A stretch of 64,000 nucleotides of DNA from Datura wrightii (GCA_035772735.1 JASDFA010000001.1:77340001-77404000), one strand, 5' to 3'. Counted from the stretch's first letter, positions 32,670 through 45,960 are shown. Notes: generated by a model not told the origin, from the sequence alone. Program-made: numbers and translations.

Positions 32670-34052
32670 TGATCACGGGCAAAAATAGCATGCCCGAGAT
32701 ACGCTTTATGACTTAAATTAGTCTTGTTTATCTAAGTTATTGTATACATTTTCATGTAATTTTATATGAATGTGAAGATATGTGCTAACCAACATGATTA
32801 GCCTTTGTTTTGTAGGTTTTGATGACTTTTGAGTAACTAATCCATGAGTTGGTGAAGTAGAGGCTTGGAAACGGAATTAACCCGCGAACGTCGGCAAAGA
32901 GGAGGCACAAAACAGCCCACCTGCGCGTCGGCAACATGCCACGGCAGGCTGGATGCGCGACATGGAGGTGTCAACGCGCTGCCCAAGCAGCGTGACACGC
33001 TGCCAACGCGGCAGGGTGCTGCCGAGGCCAAATTTCGGATGATTTCCAGAGAGTTGTTGCGTTGCCTCCGTGTCACGGATGCAGTGCTCCGCGATGCACT
33101 CCGTGACACGTTGCTTGTTATTCCGGGAAAAATTCTCACTAATATAAATAGCACACTTAGGTTTTATTTTAGATATTCTGACTGGGTGGAGCAAGAACGT
33201 GGGTTACAGGCAGTTGACGGGACGAAATTAACAGGGTTTTTCTCTCTTTCCTTCTTCTTGTATTCAATTGCTTGTATGTTTAACACTCATTTAACGATGT
33301 TTAATCCACAAATGAGTGGCTAATTCATCTTCTTGCTGAGGTTAAGAACAATTGTAATGAAATGTGATTATTGATTCTTTGGTTTTTCATCTTTTCTTCC
33401 ATGGTTGTTCTATTGATTCTTGTTCTTACTGCATTAATGTGTGGCCTACGTTAATGTACATCTAAAAAGTCCGGTTTCACTCGAGAGAGCAAGAAATTGG
33501 AAAGTTGTGAATTAATAGGATATGATCCTTTCTTAGTTTGGAAAAATTGAGAATTGATTTACCTTCAGGATAGAAATATACCTGAAAGTCGTATTAGTCA
33601 ATTTAGGAACTGGTTTTGTATGGCTAGAACATGAATTGCATTTAATCACAGAAATGTAGGTGGATGGTTCATGATTCTTAAGTGGGGTTAAATACGAGAG
33701 TTTTAATCCCTTGGCAATAATTCTTGACTAGCAACCGGAGGAAAAGGCTAACCAAATTATATCGTCAATTAATTTCATTACATGTTCGTTTAACCTCAGC
33801 ATGCTCACATTCATAGTTCAGACTCACATTAGATAATTGTTTTAGACTTAGCATAATTATTATAAATCAAAATATCAAACTCTTGGTTACACTGTTGTCT
33901 GCATTTTTAGAATTGAAATATAGTACACTTGAGCAGATTGCACTTCATCCCAGTCCCTGTGGGATCGATACTTGGCTTACTTAAGCCACTTTACTACTTG
34001 TTCGACCACGTGCACTTGCGTGTAGTTTTATACCCATATAACAGACCGAACA
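32670..34052 (+). repeat. 3' LTR of element C
   Basis: 1383 bp. Most of its roughly 20-25 differences from the 5' LTR are C/T or G/A changes clustered in the CG-rich U3, as expected from methylated-cytosine decay. The U3 module is at 33070-33112 (last base of left arm changed). Confidence 0.92.
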
Positions 34053-34057
34053 GTACC

Positions 34058-35098
34058 CTTGGATAGGGTCAACACCGGTGCTGTGGTAAGTCGAGTCTTC
34101 AACTCTTGGAAGTTGTTCTCACAAGCATCCGACCATTGAAATTTTACCTTCTTCTGAGTCAATTTGGTCAAAAGTGCTTCAATTGATGAAAAACCCTTAG
34201 CAAACCTCTGATAGTAGCCAGCTAAACCCAAGAAACTCCGAATATCTGAAGGATTCACCGGTCTAGGCCAATTCTTCACCGCCTCGATTTTCTGAGAATC
34301 TACCTTTATGCCCTCACTTGACACCACATGGCCCAAAAATGCTACGGAGTTCAACCAAAACTTGCACTTGCTGAATTTGGCATATTGACGATCCTTAAGA
34401 TTCTGAAGCACTACTATCAAACGAGCGGCATGCTCCTCCTCGCTTCGGAAGTATATAAGGATGTCATCAATGAACACGATCACGAACATGTCCATGTACG
34501 GCTTGAACACTCTATTCATCAGGTCCATAAAAGCTGCAGGAGCAGTTTTTTAGTCCAAAAGACATAACTACAAACTCATAATGACCATACCACGTCCTGG
34601 AGGCTATCTTCAGGATATCACACTCCCAAACCCTGAGTTGATGATACCCAGATTTAAGATCTTTTTGAGAAACACTTGGCACCCTGAAGCTGGTCAAATA
34701 AATCATCAATCCTGGGTAGAGGATACCTATTCATGACGGTGACTTTGTTCAATTATCGATAATCAATGCACATCCGAAGGGAACCGTCCTTCTTTTCAGA
34801 CAAACAAGATTAATGCACCCCATGGAGACTTGCACGGTCTGATGAAACCCTTATCTAACAGGTCCTTCAACTCCTTTAGCTTGGCTGGAGCCATCCTATA
34901 AGGAGGGATAGATGTAGGCTGTGTGTCGGGCAGAAGGTCCATACCAAAATCAATTTTCCTCTCGGGAGGAACACCTGGTAAATCATCTGGGAATACTTCT
35001 GGGTACTCACGCACCACTGGAACTGACTGGATAGTCAGGGTCTCGGACTCAACATCCTTAACCCTAACTAGATGATACATAAAACCCTTGGAGATCAT
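34058..35098 (-). pseudogene. Element D reverse transcriptase, frameshifted
   Basis: Frames at 34028-34528, 34512-34709 and 34796-35098 together give the RT blocks: the N-terminal LPGVPPERKIDF region, SGYHQLRVWE, YGHYEFVVMSFGL, VFIDDILIYF and FLGHVVSSEGIKVD. The catalytic FIDD box is intact, unlike element A. Frameshifts near 34540 and 34700-34800 make it non-functional. The left end is cut by element C. Confidence 0.88.
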
Positions 35099-35126
35099 CT
35101 TTCTAGATTTAAGAAAATGAAACGAC

Positions 35127-35693
35127 CTACAGGCACAGACAAACTACCCTTCCACTCAAGACTGACTCACCCAGAAAATGGAACTCCACTGCACGGGTTC
35201 TACAATTAATAGAAGCATAACACGCATACAACCAATCCATGCCAAGAATAATATCAAAGTCAGTCATGGCTAGCTCTACAAGGTTTGCGGAGATGACTTT
35301 ATGCAATATAGTGATCGGGCATCTTCTATACACCCGCCTAGCTACAACCGAATCACCAACAGGAGTAGAAACTGAAAATGGTTCTAACAGAGTCTCGGGA
35401 CTAACTCCAAAGCTACTAGCAATATAAGGTGTCATAAAAGACAAGGTAGCCCCTAGATCTAACAAAGCATAAACATCAAGATGAAATAGCTGTAACATAC
35501 CAGTAACCACATCCGGTGACGTCTCCTGCTCCTGACGGGTTGGAAGGGCATAGAACCTATTCTGGCGCTGACCGCCAGCTGAACTAGTTGAAGCACCCTG
35601 CTGAGGGGGACGTGCTGCTGGAGCGGTTAAACTAGCGGCTGGCATACGGGATCCACTGCCCCTGATCTGGCCAAAGGGAAATCCTTGGGTCAA
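35127..35693 (-). pseudogene. Element D aspartic protease
   Basis: HLDVYALLDLGATLSFMTPY holds the active-site region as DLGAT (usual D-S-G-A-T), then SVSTPVGDSVVARRVY and TDFDIILGMDWLYACYASIN. The Ser-to-Leu change beside the catalytic Asp may impair it. It continues on from gag in the same direction. Confidence 0.85.
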
Positions 35694-36721
35694 TGTTCAG
35701 GTTTGCCACACCTATAGAAAGCATCTACACCAACTAGGCACCTTCGTGGGTGATTCTTGCCGCACCCCACATAAGCTGGGAAAGTGCACTCTATCTACAT
35801 GCCACCTTGGCCTCTTGAATCTTCATCCCTGCTCCTTCGATCCCTCGTGATCTAAATGGTGTACTGGATGATCACGGTATTGGAGCAAAAGACCTATGTT
35901 GAGATTGCTGGCGTTGTCGACCCCCCGATCTAGCCTAAGAAGTCCCATAATTGTTTGTCCTGGCCCTCTTGTCCTCTTTCTACCTCCGATACACTAACTC
36001 TATCTGCTGGGCATGCAACACTATTGTGGGGAAAATCTATATCCTGATGCAACATGGCGATCCTACAATCCTTATCCAGGTAGTCCTCCACTCCATGCAT
36101 AAATCGGCTCACTCGAGCCTTCTGGTCCGCCACCAACTCTGGCGCATACTTGGATAAATGGGTGAACTGACATATCACCCTGCTTTAGGTTTACAAACTC
36201 GGCTGCCTTCAGTTCCATCATCTCACAAGGGAAGAACCAATCCAAAAAGGCCGTATGAAACTCTTCCCAACCTATAGGGCCTGCCCCACTGCTCTAGCAT
36301 CTCTCCATTGCTTAAACCATATATGCGCCACCCCTTTCAGCTGATAGGAGGCCAAATCAACAAACTCTCCATTTGTCACCCCCATAACCTGGGTGATCTT
36401 TAGAATCTCGTCAATGAATTCATGCGGATCCTCATCTACCTTGGACCCAAGGAACTTCGGTGGGTTCATCCTCAAGAAATCTCTTACTCGAGCCGCCGCC
36501 ATATTGCCATTCTATGGAATATGCGCAACAGTCTGCTAATTGACCTGAGCAGTCAAGGCCTGCGCAAGCATCTGGATAGCTGCCCGAAAATCAGCATGAG
36601 CAACTGGCTCTAGAGCCTGGTGCTCCTGAACTGGTGGGGCTTGCTGGTGCCCATTACCGTTGCCATCCTCGTGGCCTTCACCATTCCCATTTCTCCTACC
36701 ATTCGTTCTTTGAGGAGACAT
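35694..36721 (-). pseudogene. Element D gag, broken
   Basis: Starts MSPQRTNGRRNGNGEG at 36721. RDFLRMNPPKFLGSKVDEDP and VDLASYQLKGVAHIWFKQW follow in the 36272-36502 frame, and LSKYAPELVADQ in 35930-36178. Stops and frameshifts separate them. Confidence 0.85.
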
Positions 36722-36922
36722 GATTTTTCAAAGCACGAATTAGAAGGATAGAAAGACTTTTCATCGCATGACATAGATCATGAAAGAAGGGAACATTTCC
36801 TAAATGTCTCGTAGCCTCTTTGTTATAAGTGTGGCGCGCTTCACACCCATGAAAAAGACTCTACTTAACGCGGATTTCAGACACCCTAGGACACTTCAAA
36901 CCTATTGCTCTAATACCAAGTT

Positions 36923-39261
36923 TGTCACGACCCGAACGGAGGCTCGGATCACAATACGGGACAAGGAGCCCCGAGAGACTCTAAGTCGACCCATGGCAAG
37001 AACATTCATCTAATTTTATATCACCTAAAGCAGAATACTGAACATGCGATATAGCGAGAACATAAACGTAACATGACATAGCATGATAAGCGGAATGTAC
37101 TAAAGATACATATCAGTTGAGTACTACAATTAGTCTGAAAGCCTCTATCATACCAGACGGGTTGATGAGACAACATCCCCAACTAACTCGATAAAACTGA
37201 AACAAAAGAAACATCATTTTCTGAACATACGGCCCTCGGAACATGAGGATTCACCCAAAGGGCTGATAGCTAACTCTGAAAGGGGCTACTGAAGGGGATG
37301 AGCCTGAGAGCTGGGTCCTGTGTCATGAAACGATACAACATAGAAAGTATACGGTCAGTATATGGAATGTACCGAGTATGCAAGGTAAGTAATAGACATT
37401 TAAAATATATCAAAACTCATAAATTATCATAAGAGTAGGACAACATCCTAATGACATAAATAGCATACGATAACATAAGGCTCAAGGTTTTCGAAATATT
37501 AGTAATATAGTCGTAATCATAATCATAAGAGAAAAGCTTCATTGAACATATCTTGAGCCAATATAAATAATCATAAACATGCATAAATCATGAGGAACAG
37601 TTGGAGATTCTCATAACCGATATACCCCATACAAGCACACATGGAGCCCGACCTATAACCCTAGTCAGGAGGGCGTTCGTACCTTGCCAAGGGTAGAACC
37701 ATGAAAGGCGTGATATCACCATGAAAAGAGGCCATTTGGGCCAAGGGACAGTCACAAGGGAGGTCCCAACATGTCCTATGGTGGCACATAGTTATGAGAT
37801 CCGGGGCAGAATCTGGGCCCCGAACCTACTCGGTATTAAATACTACTCCCAAAACATATATAGTGCTCATAGTATATTATGCATGCGATTCATGGGCTAG
37901 TTAAATCATGATAATCATAAACATGCTTGTAAATTTGTGAACTAGCCGCGAGAGCAAGGCCCGTGAGTCGGCCAAAGACATAATTAGTAAATGATGGGAT
38001 TCATGCATACTTGTAGATCATACATAAACTTAGCAAATCATCAAATCATAATGAGTATTTGAATAAATCCATATTTCAAATCATAAATCATGATGAGTTT
38101 TTGAATATCAACAATTTAAGTAAAAATCTTAACTCAATTCATCATAGAACATGCATAATTAGGCTTAGTTTAGTAGAAATTAAAATCAATAATTTTATAA
38201 TCAAAATGGTTGTAGAATCTGATCATAATTCAAAAAATATAATATAAATCACAAAAGAAAATAACCCATTAATAGATCTTTAGAATTCCGCAAGATTTAA
38301 GTTAAAACTCCATAAGATTTTTTATCAAATTTCATGAATTAGGAAAGATTGGGCATGGGTGTGAATGAAACACCCATTCATAACCCTACATACCTGAGGA
38401 AACTCAAATCTCACCACTCCTTGAAAGCCCAAAGTGAAATTGATGAAGAACACCTTGAAAGACTAGCTTGATCACCTCTAAATTTTCTAACTTTTGCATG
38501 CATGAGAATGAATAGGCTAGGAGGGCTTAACCTATCTTAATACATTCAAAAAATAACTTAAAACGACGTAGTTTAGGACCTTAGAGTGTAGTAATAACGA
38601 AAATACTCTTAATGAAAAATTCTGAAAATCTGCACTGGGTGTACTAATAGGCGTACCAATGAGTCATTGGAGGATACCACGACTCGTTGTACCGATCCGT
38701 CACCTGCACTGCCAAATCCTTGATCTCAGTTTCAACCCATGACTCAACAGAACGAGTCATCCTTTCACCCAACGGGTCATTGATTCGATAGTTACTTCCT
38801 CCTGAAGATCCTATACTTCTCCTCACAACGAGCCTCACCACGACTCGTTATTTCCTCCAACGAGTCGTGGTTAGCTTCCGTTAGGTCCACTGGAAAAATA
38901 TAGATAACCAATACAACGACTCGTTACATCTCATGATGGGTTGTGGGATAACCCGTTACCTCCCTTAATGCTGAATTCCAGTACCACCTACAATTGCAAA
39001 CGATAACCTTCCACACCCCACGCTGGATTTACAGGTTGTACTTTTCCAGATGTAAAGACTCGTTGTTCTCAACAACGAGTCGTTACATCACTCATTGCTT
39101 CCACTGTCACCAGGCCTGGCCCTTCCCACGACTGCTTCCCACAGGTAGTTGGTTGGACCAACGATCCGTTGGGTCGTCCTTCCTGTGGGTTTTTCCCAAT
39201 TTCAGCCAGCTTTCAAATTTTAAATCCCGGGTCTAATCTTAGGCGCTTTAGGGGTATTACA
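36923..39261 (-). repeat. 5' LTR of element D (complete)
   Basis: 2339 bp from TGTCACGACCCG to GGGGTATTACA in plus sense. U3 inverted pair ACCACGACTCGTTA (38837-38850) and CAACGAGTCGTGGT (38858-38871). Splice-donor-like CTCAGGTATGTAGGG on the minus strand near 38384-38400. Confidence 0.92.
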
Positions 39262-39562
39262 TCTTCATTGAAGGTTTGTGTATAAATACTATTGTAGCCG
39301 GTAGAAGTTTAAAAGATGAAATGGTAGTATATGAAATAATAATTAAAAAAATATAAAAGTGTAACCTACAATAATTACTGGCGGGTGAAACAATACTCCT
39401 CATTTACTTGGTTCAATGAATGACTTTATTTATTTCTTTTTGTTCTAAGATATTTGATGGTAAAATATTACTTTTTAATTAAATATTTTATTATATTTTA
39501 ATTTATTATAGGGGCAAAATGGTAATCCAACTTTTAAGAAGATGGCTTTCAACTTTTAGTAT

Positions 39563-39629
<67 letters not shown>

Positions 39630-40529
39630 TTATATTTATTTATTATTTATATTTATTTTTATTTTTTTTAACTTTCACTTTTTGGTTTCCCACTTATATA
39701 GTAATAAATATATAAATATGATATGATATGATAAAATATTAATATTTAATTATATATTAAATTAAATTTTAATTTAGTAAAGGGGCAAAATCGTAATCTA
39801 ACTTTCAACTTAGGGGCTTCTTATTTATATAATAATATGATAGTTGAAACGTCAAAACAATTAAAGTGGAATATCTATGCATATCTTTTCCACTAATATA
39901 AGCGATTAAAGTTAAAATTAAATTATCAGAATATTCATAAAAAGATGAACGACCATTTTGGATTTCACTTGAAAATCATTTCTGTAATGTTTTTATACTA
40001 AAACATGAAATTTATCTTCCACTAAGCAATAAAATAAATAGTTAAATTAGAAGTGATTTAGCAAAATATATATTCTTCGAACGTTGGTTGACTAATTTAT
40101 CCTTCTAAAAATTTGCTTTTCATTAATTGAGTCATTCTAATTAATGTTATTTGAAAATTAAAGAGTTTACCATTTGCTTGGTATAAAAATATGTCTTTTT
40201 ATTAAATGAACTATTTTAATTAATGTTAATTAAAAATTAAAGAGTTTTTTATTTAAGTAACTCACCGTTTTTAGTCATTTTAGCTTCCAACCGTTGTGTA
40301 AACTTTCCATTTTCTTTGTTAATTCTATAAAATGCACCATGAATAGTGATATACACTTGTAAATCACTTCAACCTTCATAATATTTATGTCAAATCATTA
40401 TGTAACTTTTAAAATAAAATAAAAAATAATCATTGCTTGGTGTCTATTAGCATCTTCTCTGCAATCAGAGGTATAATCTCTTTTTTAATATTTGGTGAGA
40501 AAGTATTTTTTGTTAGACTTCAACTCTCA

Positions 40530-40568
<39 letters not shown>

Positions 40569-42180
40569 AACTTCTTAAAGTTACTCCTACTGAACAAAAA
40601 AGACTTATTTATTTCTTTAATTTTCTTGTGCAAGTTATGACTTAAAATATATTATTTCAATAATTTTTACTCTTCTTATTATGGACTTAATGAAGATGAA
40701 AATCTAAATATCACTTCTTCTTTTTTAAAATCTAATTGATACGTATGACTTGAATACTAGAAACATAAAAATCTACTCTTACTTCAAATTGAATAATCTA
40801 TATGATAACTCATGATTATTTAGAAATAAATTTGACAAATATTTCACATAAATAGTGATACTTTTGGTACCCGTTCATATCTATTAGATTATGAAAAATT
40901 TAAAGTATGATTAATATAGCTACACATTACTTTTTATTAATAATATTATCCTTCAGTTTTAATTTTTCTTTTGCAGATAAAAAGCTATTTTTTGGCCTAT
41001 AAAGTTTAGAAAAAATTTCCAAGAAATTATCAATTGAAAGATGTAATTTAATTCCTTTTACTATTAATTAGTTTTTTTTTCAATGAGAATTTTATTTTAT
41101 TTCTTTTTAGTTTGCTTTATTTAAAAGATAGGTATAATTTATGATTATTCATTATTACATATTTGACAAGTATTTGAGTGAGGGATAAATAATTCATATG
41201 ATAATTGATTTGTGTTTTAGCAGTAGATAATTTCACTCGAATATATTAAAATAAAATTTAATTATATAAAATTTTAGAGTTAAAAAAGATATTTAATTTA
41301 ACCCTTTTTTTCCTAAGACAAAAACTTATTCCTTTCTCTTAACAATTCTTATTATATGTTAATGTTACCACCATTCGACATTGAGAGATACAATTTACGA
41401 GTGCTTATCTTCTGCATCAAATTTAACTATTTTTTTTGAAAAGTTTATTTGTCCTGAATTTTGGAATTAAAGAAAAAAAAACATTGTCCAATATATTTAT
41501 TTCATATAATAGAAATTTCAAATCGAAAAAAAAAAAAAAAAAAAAGAAAGAACCTTCTATTATAATTAGATTAGTATGATATGTTTTCTTTTTCTCTTCC
41601 TCAAATATCAGAGAAGAGGACAAATCATATTATATTTGATAATATGATTATATTTAAATAATTTAATTAATATTTTCTTTTTTCAAATTAATGGATGATC
41701 ATGGACTCATAGTTATTCTGAATTAAATAATTGATATTTGCATTTGTGTGTATTTCTTTTTTCAAATTTCATAACTCATCGAACATATGTGAATACTAGT
41801 TATAATATTTTAACATATTTTTATTATTAGAAATATACACGTGCAATGCATATGTCTACTTACTAATACCAAAAAATAAAAGGTTGCAGAGATATGAAAG
41901 AAAATAAGCATATTTTCTCTTTTTCATTAGCTTTTTATTTATATTTTTCTTATCTTTTCATTACTTTACATTTTATATTTTCTCTATTCAAATTTTCATA
42001 TAATGATTAAATGAGATATTTCATATATAACCTGAAATATTTCACACATATTTTTCGATCAAAACAATTTATATATGTAGGATTTAAAAAGAATTAAGAA
42101 ATGATTTTTTTTATGTCAAAAGAATTCTATAGAATTTTAAATTATGGCATTAATATATTTAATTATGTTCCATGTTCAGG
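39262..42180. other. AT-rich intergenic DNA with simple repeats
   Basis: No gene seen. It contains a (TAA)n run passing into (TTA)n at about 39562-39628, an AT run at about 40538-40564, a poly(A) run at about 41525-41545, and a 52-bp imperfect tandem repeat (40117-40168, 40196-40247). A phrase GGGGCAAAATSGTAATC occurs twice, at about 39511 and 39782. Confidence 0.7.
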
Positions 42181-45082
42181 TCTAAATAAAAATTGGTTCA
42201 AGACTATAGAGAATTCAATATTAGTTTGACTTGTTCTTCTTCTAGTTGACACGTAGAGGCTTCTTGGTCTCCTTATTTGAAACAAACTCCATGTGCAAAT
42301 TTATGACAACTTTCCTTGTATAGTTTTTTAGTCCCTTGTCGAATTGAATTCTCTCGTATTGTAATTCTTCGAAGATCCCAATGCACACGTTAACAACTTT
42401 ATGCTTCGTCTATCTTGACAATCTCTTATGCTAAGAGGAACATGTTCTAAAATGAGTTCCTTTAGCAGTATTGTTTGTGTATTCACTTCATCTTGAATAT
42501 CCGTGAAGATTCGAGTTTTAATAGCCTTCGCTCATTCTTCAATATGTGGATTTGTCACTTATACACAATTTGTTAATCATCAAGACTTTATATATGAATG
42601 TAGATCCAAAAATCATTGTAGTTCTACACATAATATGATATGTATAAGAAATTTCATGTGCAAAATGAAAATCATACAAGCAAATATCATGTATATCTCC
42701 TTCTATGTAAGGGATTTGAGATGCGGCAGCACAATATTGTTATTGCATAATGCAAATGAAGGAAATATCCAAAAAGAGTGAGGACATCCAAGCTTGAGGG
42801 AGAAAACAATCACTAGTTGATTTACAAGTGTAGTAATCATATTGGATTACATTTCTTCTTCAGAACCCGATATTAGTAATTACTAACGGCGGCAAACCAA
42901 CCAAACCTTACTGATTGGAGATCCTATAACGAAAGTTCAATGTGGTAACAAGCTGTCCAGTAATTAGACAAGTACCAAAACTTTTCTTATCATCTTAGTC
43001 CCCACATTTCATGGTACTTAGTGTAAAGGCTAGGAAGATCACATGCTCTGAGTGAGTTGACAGCTTTAGATGTTTCTGAGACAATGATATCACTAACTAG
43101 ATGTTTTCTTTACTTGTACATCAACCAAACAAATGACCATCCCCCTTTTGGCAACATAGTTAAAAGTACACCAGGTGCAATGCAGAGAATTAGGTGTGAT
43201 CTCATCACTTTGTTCTTAAGTTCCAAAAGAATGTCGTCCTCCTAAAATAAAGCAGTTCCAAAGTCCAAATCTTCATCATTGAGAGCTATAAAAGCATACG
43301 ATCGTTGTATTTCTTATAGGACAAGATGCTGCTTCAACCTGCAAAACAGCTGGATAAGAAATGGCTTCAACTATAAGAAATATGGGGATACAATCAAATA
43401 AGAGAAGATATAGACTCCACATTATGACATCTGTAATTAAGCAAGTGAAACCCAATCTACGAAATAATTTGATCTATGGACAATGTCATTGTGGTAAAGG
43501 TCGTAATGTGTGAGGAATCATTACTGCAACACAATATTCAAATATTTGTGAATAGTGTCTGCTGTCCTCTTAAAAAATAATTGTATCTTAATTTTTGTTT
43601 TTCTAAAATATCTAAATAGATTTCTTGATTCACCAAATAGATCTTTTACTTCCTTATTAGCTATGGGGTTAAATTTCTAACCTCTCCTCAAATATCCATC
43701 CACTACCTGTCTCTGCACAGAACTGGCCATGCAGTCAACGGATTTTGCTTAATCCTACTTCAACTCCCTTTCTGGTTCGTTGCCATCTCTAAAGTTTTAA
43801 GGATCTCCACGTCTATTTCATCTTAAGAAATGTATCCAAGAGAAAGAACAGCCGTATGTTATCTTAATCAATTGAGAGGTAAAATGATACCCTCAATTTC
43901 TTTCCTGGATTAATGCTGTCCAACAAACTAGAATGTATAAGGTCTTTGACAGTTACTTCATTCTGGGGACCAAAAAAGAAACTTCAAATTTACTCTCAAG
44001 GGCTGAAATGGGAGGAAGTAATCAGAAGGCATAAGTAGGTCATCAATCATGGTTATCATTTGTGAACTTGCAACCAAGAATCTGGCCTAGTGGATAATTA
44101 ATTGGAAATCAGGATTTAAATCTGAAATGCAAACAGATACAAAAACATCACGTGATTTCTACCCATTGGACTAAGCTTTAGAGGGTAGAGTTACCTAACA
44201 TATGCTGGTGAGAGGTTGTAGGTAAGGTGGATTAGTCGAGTGCACGCAAGTTTGACGAATAGGAAAAAAAAAAAAAAAAGAGATTATCATTAACAAACTT
44301 TGAAAGCCTGATCTTTCTCTGAATATGAATAGCAATCTCATAAGAACATTTTGTTGCAAAAAATAGCCCAAAAGATAAAAACACCGACATCCATCTGCAA
44401 TGGTTTTAGCATCAAAACAAATATGCGGACAACTGTGGTTTTTGAAGTTAAGGGAACGTGAAGATAAAAATTATAATCATCAGAGAAGTTATACAAGCCA
44501 AAATTTGAAAAAAGGACTGCAACACCTTCATACAGCTGAACATCCACATGATCTGGCATTAGTTTAATAATTACGGATCATTTCAATACGGATGGCCAAC
44601 AGAAAATATTATTTGTTCTAGAATGGTCATTTCAGTTACGATGGAAAAGTAATTTGATGGCAACGTTTAAAACTTGAATTACAAATAAAAAGGTAAAATA
44701 CTTGGGATGGCAAAATAAGCCACCTCAAACTTAGAAAGTGTTACAAAATCACAAACTACAAGATATTTGACAAGGGTGAGAACAGTGTATAAGAAGAAGT
44801 CTCATTATATTGAGAGCCATGGTGATGGGTGTACTGTTTGACACTGCACAAACACAGCAACCCTCTACTATGCTTGATTGCAAGTGCAAATGCCCCTTTG
44901 TAACTTCAATTCCCATAAAAGAAGACTAAATATATGGAGTATTTTCAGTATTGGTGCTCAGTGTTAGTGTGAAAAGTTAATAGCAGAGGAAACATGAGAC
45001 ATACAGCTACAAGGGGCAATGGAGAAGTCATAAATTGATGTTAACCAATTTGGAGTATTACCTGTGGAAGGGAACTCCAGAT
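42181..45082. other. Non-coding region, includes the probable 3' UTR of the SWIM gene
   Basis: No frame could be tied to a known protein. The stretch immediately left of 45083 is expected to hold the 3' UTR of the minus-strand gene. A CAG/GTAATA site at about 45060 could start a 3'-UTR intron. An A16 run lies near 44263-44278. A 73-codon minus frame at 44338-44559 is unrecognised and may be chance. Confidence 0.55.
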
Positions 45083-45867
45083 TCAAAAGTGGGAGAGCTT
45101 AAGAGCAAGCTCATTGTCAGACATGTTAACATCAATACATGCTCCCAACGAATAAGCAAGTCTGGCAGCTAATTGATGCTTACACTGGGGATAACATAAA
45201 TAGAAGGGAATGTTACTAGTATGTTTTAATATTGGAGAAAGAGGATGAGGGTGAGGGTGTTGATTTGAAGGAAGGTAGTGATAGATCTCACACAAAGCTG
45301 CTCTCCTCTGTTTACAATGTCATAGAAGAAGGAATAACAAGCACAATAATGTTCTGCAAAGCATAAATATTCTTCCTTCCTCTTTGACTCTCCTACAACC
45401 TGAGCAAGCATAAAAAAGAGCTAGTGGTGAACCTGGAGGGGAGAGCTTCAATATTGTAAAAATTCGGCGGGTGGGGGGTGGAACCTGAAAGATGGAACGG
45501 CCACTGGGCTCACCCAACATCCTCTTGACACCTCTTTGATCAACTATTTTGGTTGCTCGCTCCAAATTCTTCCCAAACAAGAAATGCAATCTGGAGAAAA
45601 GAAAAGATTCAATTCTAGTAAAAAGCCAAGAGCAGAAATTGGAATTTAGGAAGAAAAGAGAGCATTTTATACTGACATCGAGAGTTGCTCATCGCTCACT
45701 GCACCAAACCCAAGAACATGAAAAATAGAAACAAATGAAGTTGTGATATAAACCCCACCCAAAATATGATTAATTTGACTGAAAGACTCAGAGGCAGTCA
45801 GTCAACCTGAATGAGTTGATTGGATATCATTCCACACTTTCTCCGCAACCAATGCACTGCTGCTCAT
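45083..45867 (-). CDS. SSN2: SWIM-domain protein, SSN2/SWS1 (ZSWIM7) type; five exons, apparently intact
   Basis: Exons on the minus strand: 45867-45807, 45698-45677, 45590-45485, 45399-45292, 45184-45083. All introns start GT and end AG, phases agree, and the total is 399 nt, 132 residues. It begins MSSSALVAEKVWNDIQ and ends in LALKLSHF. The SWIM zinc site is complete: C-A-C in EHYCACYSFF (exon 4), and C-K-H at the start of exon 5 (EQLC/CKHQLAARLA), i.e. CxC...CxH. HFLFGKNLERATKIVDQRGV in exon 3 is also typical of the family. From family knowledge, SWS1/SSN2 proteins pair with a RAD51 paralogue in the nucleus to promote recombination repair. Length fits the family. Exon 2 is only 22 nt; its donor is AT/GTCAGT. 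It is surrounded by repeats, so it is probably the only working host gene here. I am sure of the domain, fairly sure of the orthology. Confidence 0.88.
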
Positions 45868-45899
45868 TTTGGACGCTGCTCCCTTCAACAACGCATAAA

Positions 45900-45960
45900 C
45901 TCTCTCTCTCTCTTTTACGGCGCTAAGGGTTTAATTCACTCAATTTTACTTTTATACATT
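45900..45960 (-). promoter_or_regulatory. Core promoter and leader of the SWIM-domain gene
   Basis: On the minus strand TATAAAAG (plus 45950-45957) lies about 83 bp upstream of the ATG. It is followed by AAACCCTTAGCGCCG (plus 45918-45932), a telo-box-like AAACCCT joined to a GCGCC core, then a (GA)n tract at 45900-45914. Telo-boxes are frequent in plant genes active in dividing cells, which would suit a recombination-repair gene; that link is inference. Confidence 0.6.

Larger units (their letters stand above)
28223..34052 (+). mobile_element. Element C: young non-autonomous LTR retrotransposon with a novel zinc-knuckle ORF
   Basis: Perfect 5-bp duplication GTACC (28218-28222, 34053-34057). 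The LTRs (28223-29607 and 32670-34052) are about 98% identical by eye, so the insertion is fairly recent. Both start TGATCACGGGC and end CCGAACA. Primer site TGGCGCCATTGCCGGGGA (29614-29631) matches tRNA-Asp with one change, and a purine tract AAGTGTGGGG precedes the 3' LTR. The only supported ORF is 29733-30725; there is no RT, RNase H or integrase. Termini, primer site, post-ORF hairpins and 1.6 kb of 3' non-coding sequence are shared with insertion B, but the coding part is not. Confidence 0.92.
24253..39261 (-). mobile_element. Element D: Ty3/gypsy chromovirus (Tekay/Del-like), 3' LTR truncated, host of element C
   Basis: Minus-strand element with a complete 5' LTR (36923-39261), a near-perfect iMet primer site (36907-36918, one mismatch), gag, protease, RT, RNase H, integrase, chromodomain and a partial 3' LTR (24253-25798). 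Compared with the 5' LTR, the U5-side roughly 740 bp of the 3' LTR is absent where it meets element A. Element C is inserted in it (GTACC duplication), and a 260-bp repeat sits upstream of the 3' LTR. All coding parts are broken. Confidence 0.9.

Noticed and set aside
32865..33323. 152-codon plus frame in the element C 3' LTR
   Set aside because: It spans U3, TATA box and leader of the LTR, and the 5' LTR lacks the same length of open frame. It is a by-product of CG-rich U3 sequence.
39562..39628. Perfect TAA/TTA palindrome considered as a cruciform element
   Set aside because: It is a simple compound microsatellite; the symmetry follows from the repeat units.
41423..41623. Phe-rich minus frame
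   Set aside because: It is a translated poly(A)/poly(T) run.
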